This document shows, one piece after another, positions 63,458 to 64,000 of a DNA stretch of 64,000 bases; the stretch's first letter is position 1; every line of letters starts with the position of its first letter. A model generated the notes under the pieces. That model saw nothing but the letters and a program-made list of their open reading frames with translations, was not told the DNA's origin and did not search any database. A program made the position numbers and the translations under genes. The DNA comes from Roseihalotalea indica. Its GTDB lineage: Bacteria; Bacteroidota; Bacteroidia; Cytophagales; Cyclobacteriaceae. The stretch is from the NCBI RefSeq assembly GCF_022458895.1, contig NZ_JAINFL010000006.1, forward strand, positions 1 to 64,000, in the 5' to 3' direction.

Positions 63458-64000
63458 ATGAAGAAGAGTGAGCGAATTGTATGGTCTCAGATGGTGATTG
63501 ATACGGCCCTGAATAACCCGGCGATATTGAAGCAACTGGGGAAAGTAGGCCTGCCCAAAGAACAAGTACTGGCGGGAAAATCGTATGTAGAGGAGGTTAT
63601 TCGTCTAGAAGCTGTGCAGCGAAAAGAAATGGGCGAGCGGTTTGATGCTACGGATGAACTTAACACCGTGCGAGATCAGGCCCGGTCTTTATACACCAAA
63701 CACGTAGCCGATGCCCGCCACGCTCTGCGTAATCAGCGGGGTTATTGGGAAGCTCTTGATCTGGATGGCAAACGCAAAGCGGAGTTGTTTGAGTGGCTGG
63801 CCCAGGCTGACACCTTCTATAACAATATTGGTCCGGCTATGTATATCTTGAAAAAGTACAATGTTACTGATGCTGAGGTAACGGAAGCCCGAGTACTGAT
63901 TGACAAAGTTATTGCTGCTTATAAGAATCGTAGTCGGGAGGCTAGCGAAGCGAAGGCGGCAACTCAGCAGCGCAACACTGCTCTGAAGGAACTGGATAAC
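63458..64000 (+). CDS. Unrecognised helical protein, 3' end outside the window
   Basis: The first 181 residues are visible, beginning MKKSERIVWSQMVIDTALNN, and the frame is still open at the window edge. The sequence is charged and helical with no signal peptide or membrane segment. The segments VVxRLEAVQRKEMGERF-like and YTKHVADARHALRNQRGYWE may be a coiled coil. I do not recognise the family. A good promoter lies just upstream. Confidence 0.7.
   Translation, partial: MKKSERIVWSQMVIDTALNNPAILKQLGKVGLPKEQVLAGKSYVEEVIRLEAVQRKEMGERFDATDELNTVRDQARSLYTKHVADARHALRNQRGYWEALDLDGKRKAELFEWLAQADTFYNNIGPAMYILKKYNVTDAEVTEARVLIDKVIAAYKNRSREASEAKAATQQRNTALKELDN

Overview
The window looks like chromosome of a member of the Bacteroidota, most likely order Cytophagales. 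The evidence is two very large secreted proteins with gliding-motility/type IX secretion (T9SS) C-terminal sorting domains, a PorP/SprF-family partner, a DUF4421 outer-membrane protein, a B-type cytochrome b succinate dehydrogenase, weak Shine-Dalgarno sites, and several promoters of the Bacteroidota form (TTG, then about 17-23 bp, then TAnnTTTG). Base composition is moderate and even; I see no prophage, insertion sequence, CRISPR array, tRNA or rRNA.

Layout. 1-3.7 kb: the tail of a LuxR-type regulator and two lipoproteins. 3.7-16 kb: a surface region with a 2,810-residue SprB-like repeat protein, a divergent PorP/SprF gene, a PAS histidine kinase and a beta-barrel protein. 16-21 kb: a sugar isomerase-like secreted enzyme, PPK2 polyphosphate kinase, an MpaB/Lcp-type oxygenase, a lipoprotein and a helical protein. 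21.4-33.5 kb: a complete branched-chain amino acid block, leuA-leuC-leuD-leuB then ilvD-ilvB-ilvN-ilvC-methyltransferase-ilvA, closed by a bidirectional terminator. 34.4-39.2 kb: miaB, a sigma-54 activator, lptE, a TPR protein and secG, probably one operon. 40.3-42.2 kb: groES-groEL. 42.3-45.7 kb: sdhCAB on the minus strand. 46.1-50.3 kb: a second T9SS-sorted protein, a DCC-family protein and fabD. 50.3-54.6 kb: small proteins and a membrane-anchored TPR-CHAT putative protease. 54.8-59.6 kb: pgk, an aminotransferase with tyrA, a DUF4421 protein and a small conserved protein. 59.8-64 kb: a sulfotransferase, a lipoprotein, an acetyltransferase, a two-helix membrane protein and the start of an unrecognised gene cut by the window end.

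The most notable item is between leuB and ilvD. It contains a Bacteroidota-type promoter, a 20-residue leader peptide in which 13 residues are Ile, Val or Leu, a strong rho-independent terminator ending 5 nt before the ilvD start codon, and an 11-bp alternative pairing between the end of the leader ORF and the 5' side of the terminator. Together these form a full ribosome-mediated transcription attenuator. The leu genes lie upstream of it, and LeuA is the short form without the allosteric C-terminal domain. Control of the pathway may therefore rest on the ilv leader and on the ACT-type domains of IlvN and IlvA.

Gene calls rest on reading translated sequences and motifs only. No database search was run, and start codons were chosen by eye.
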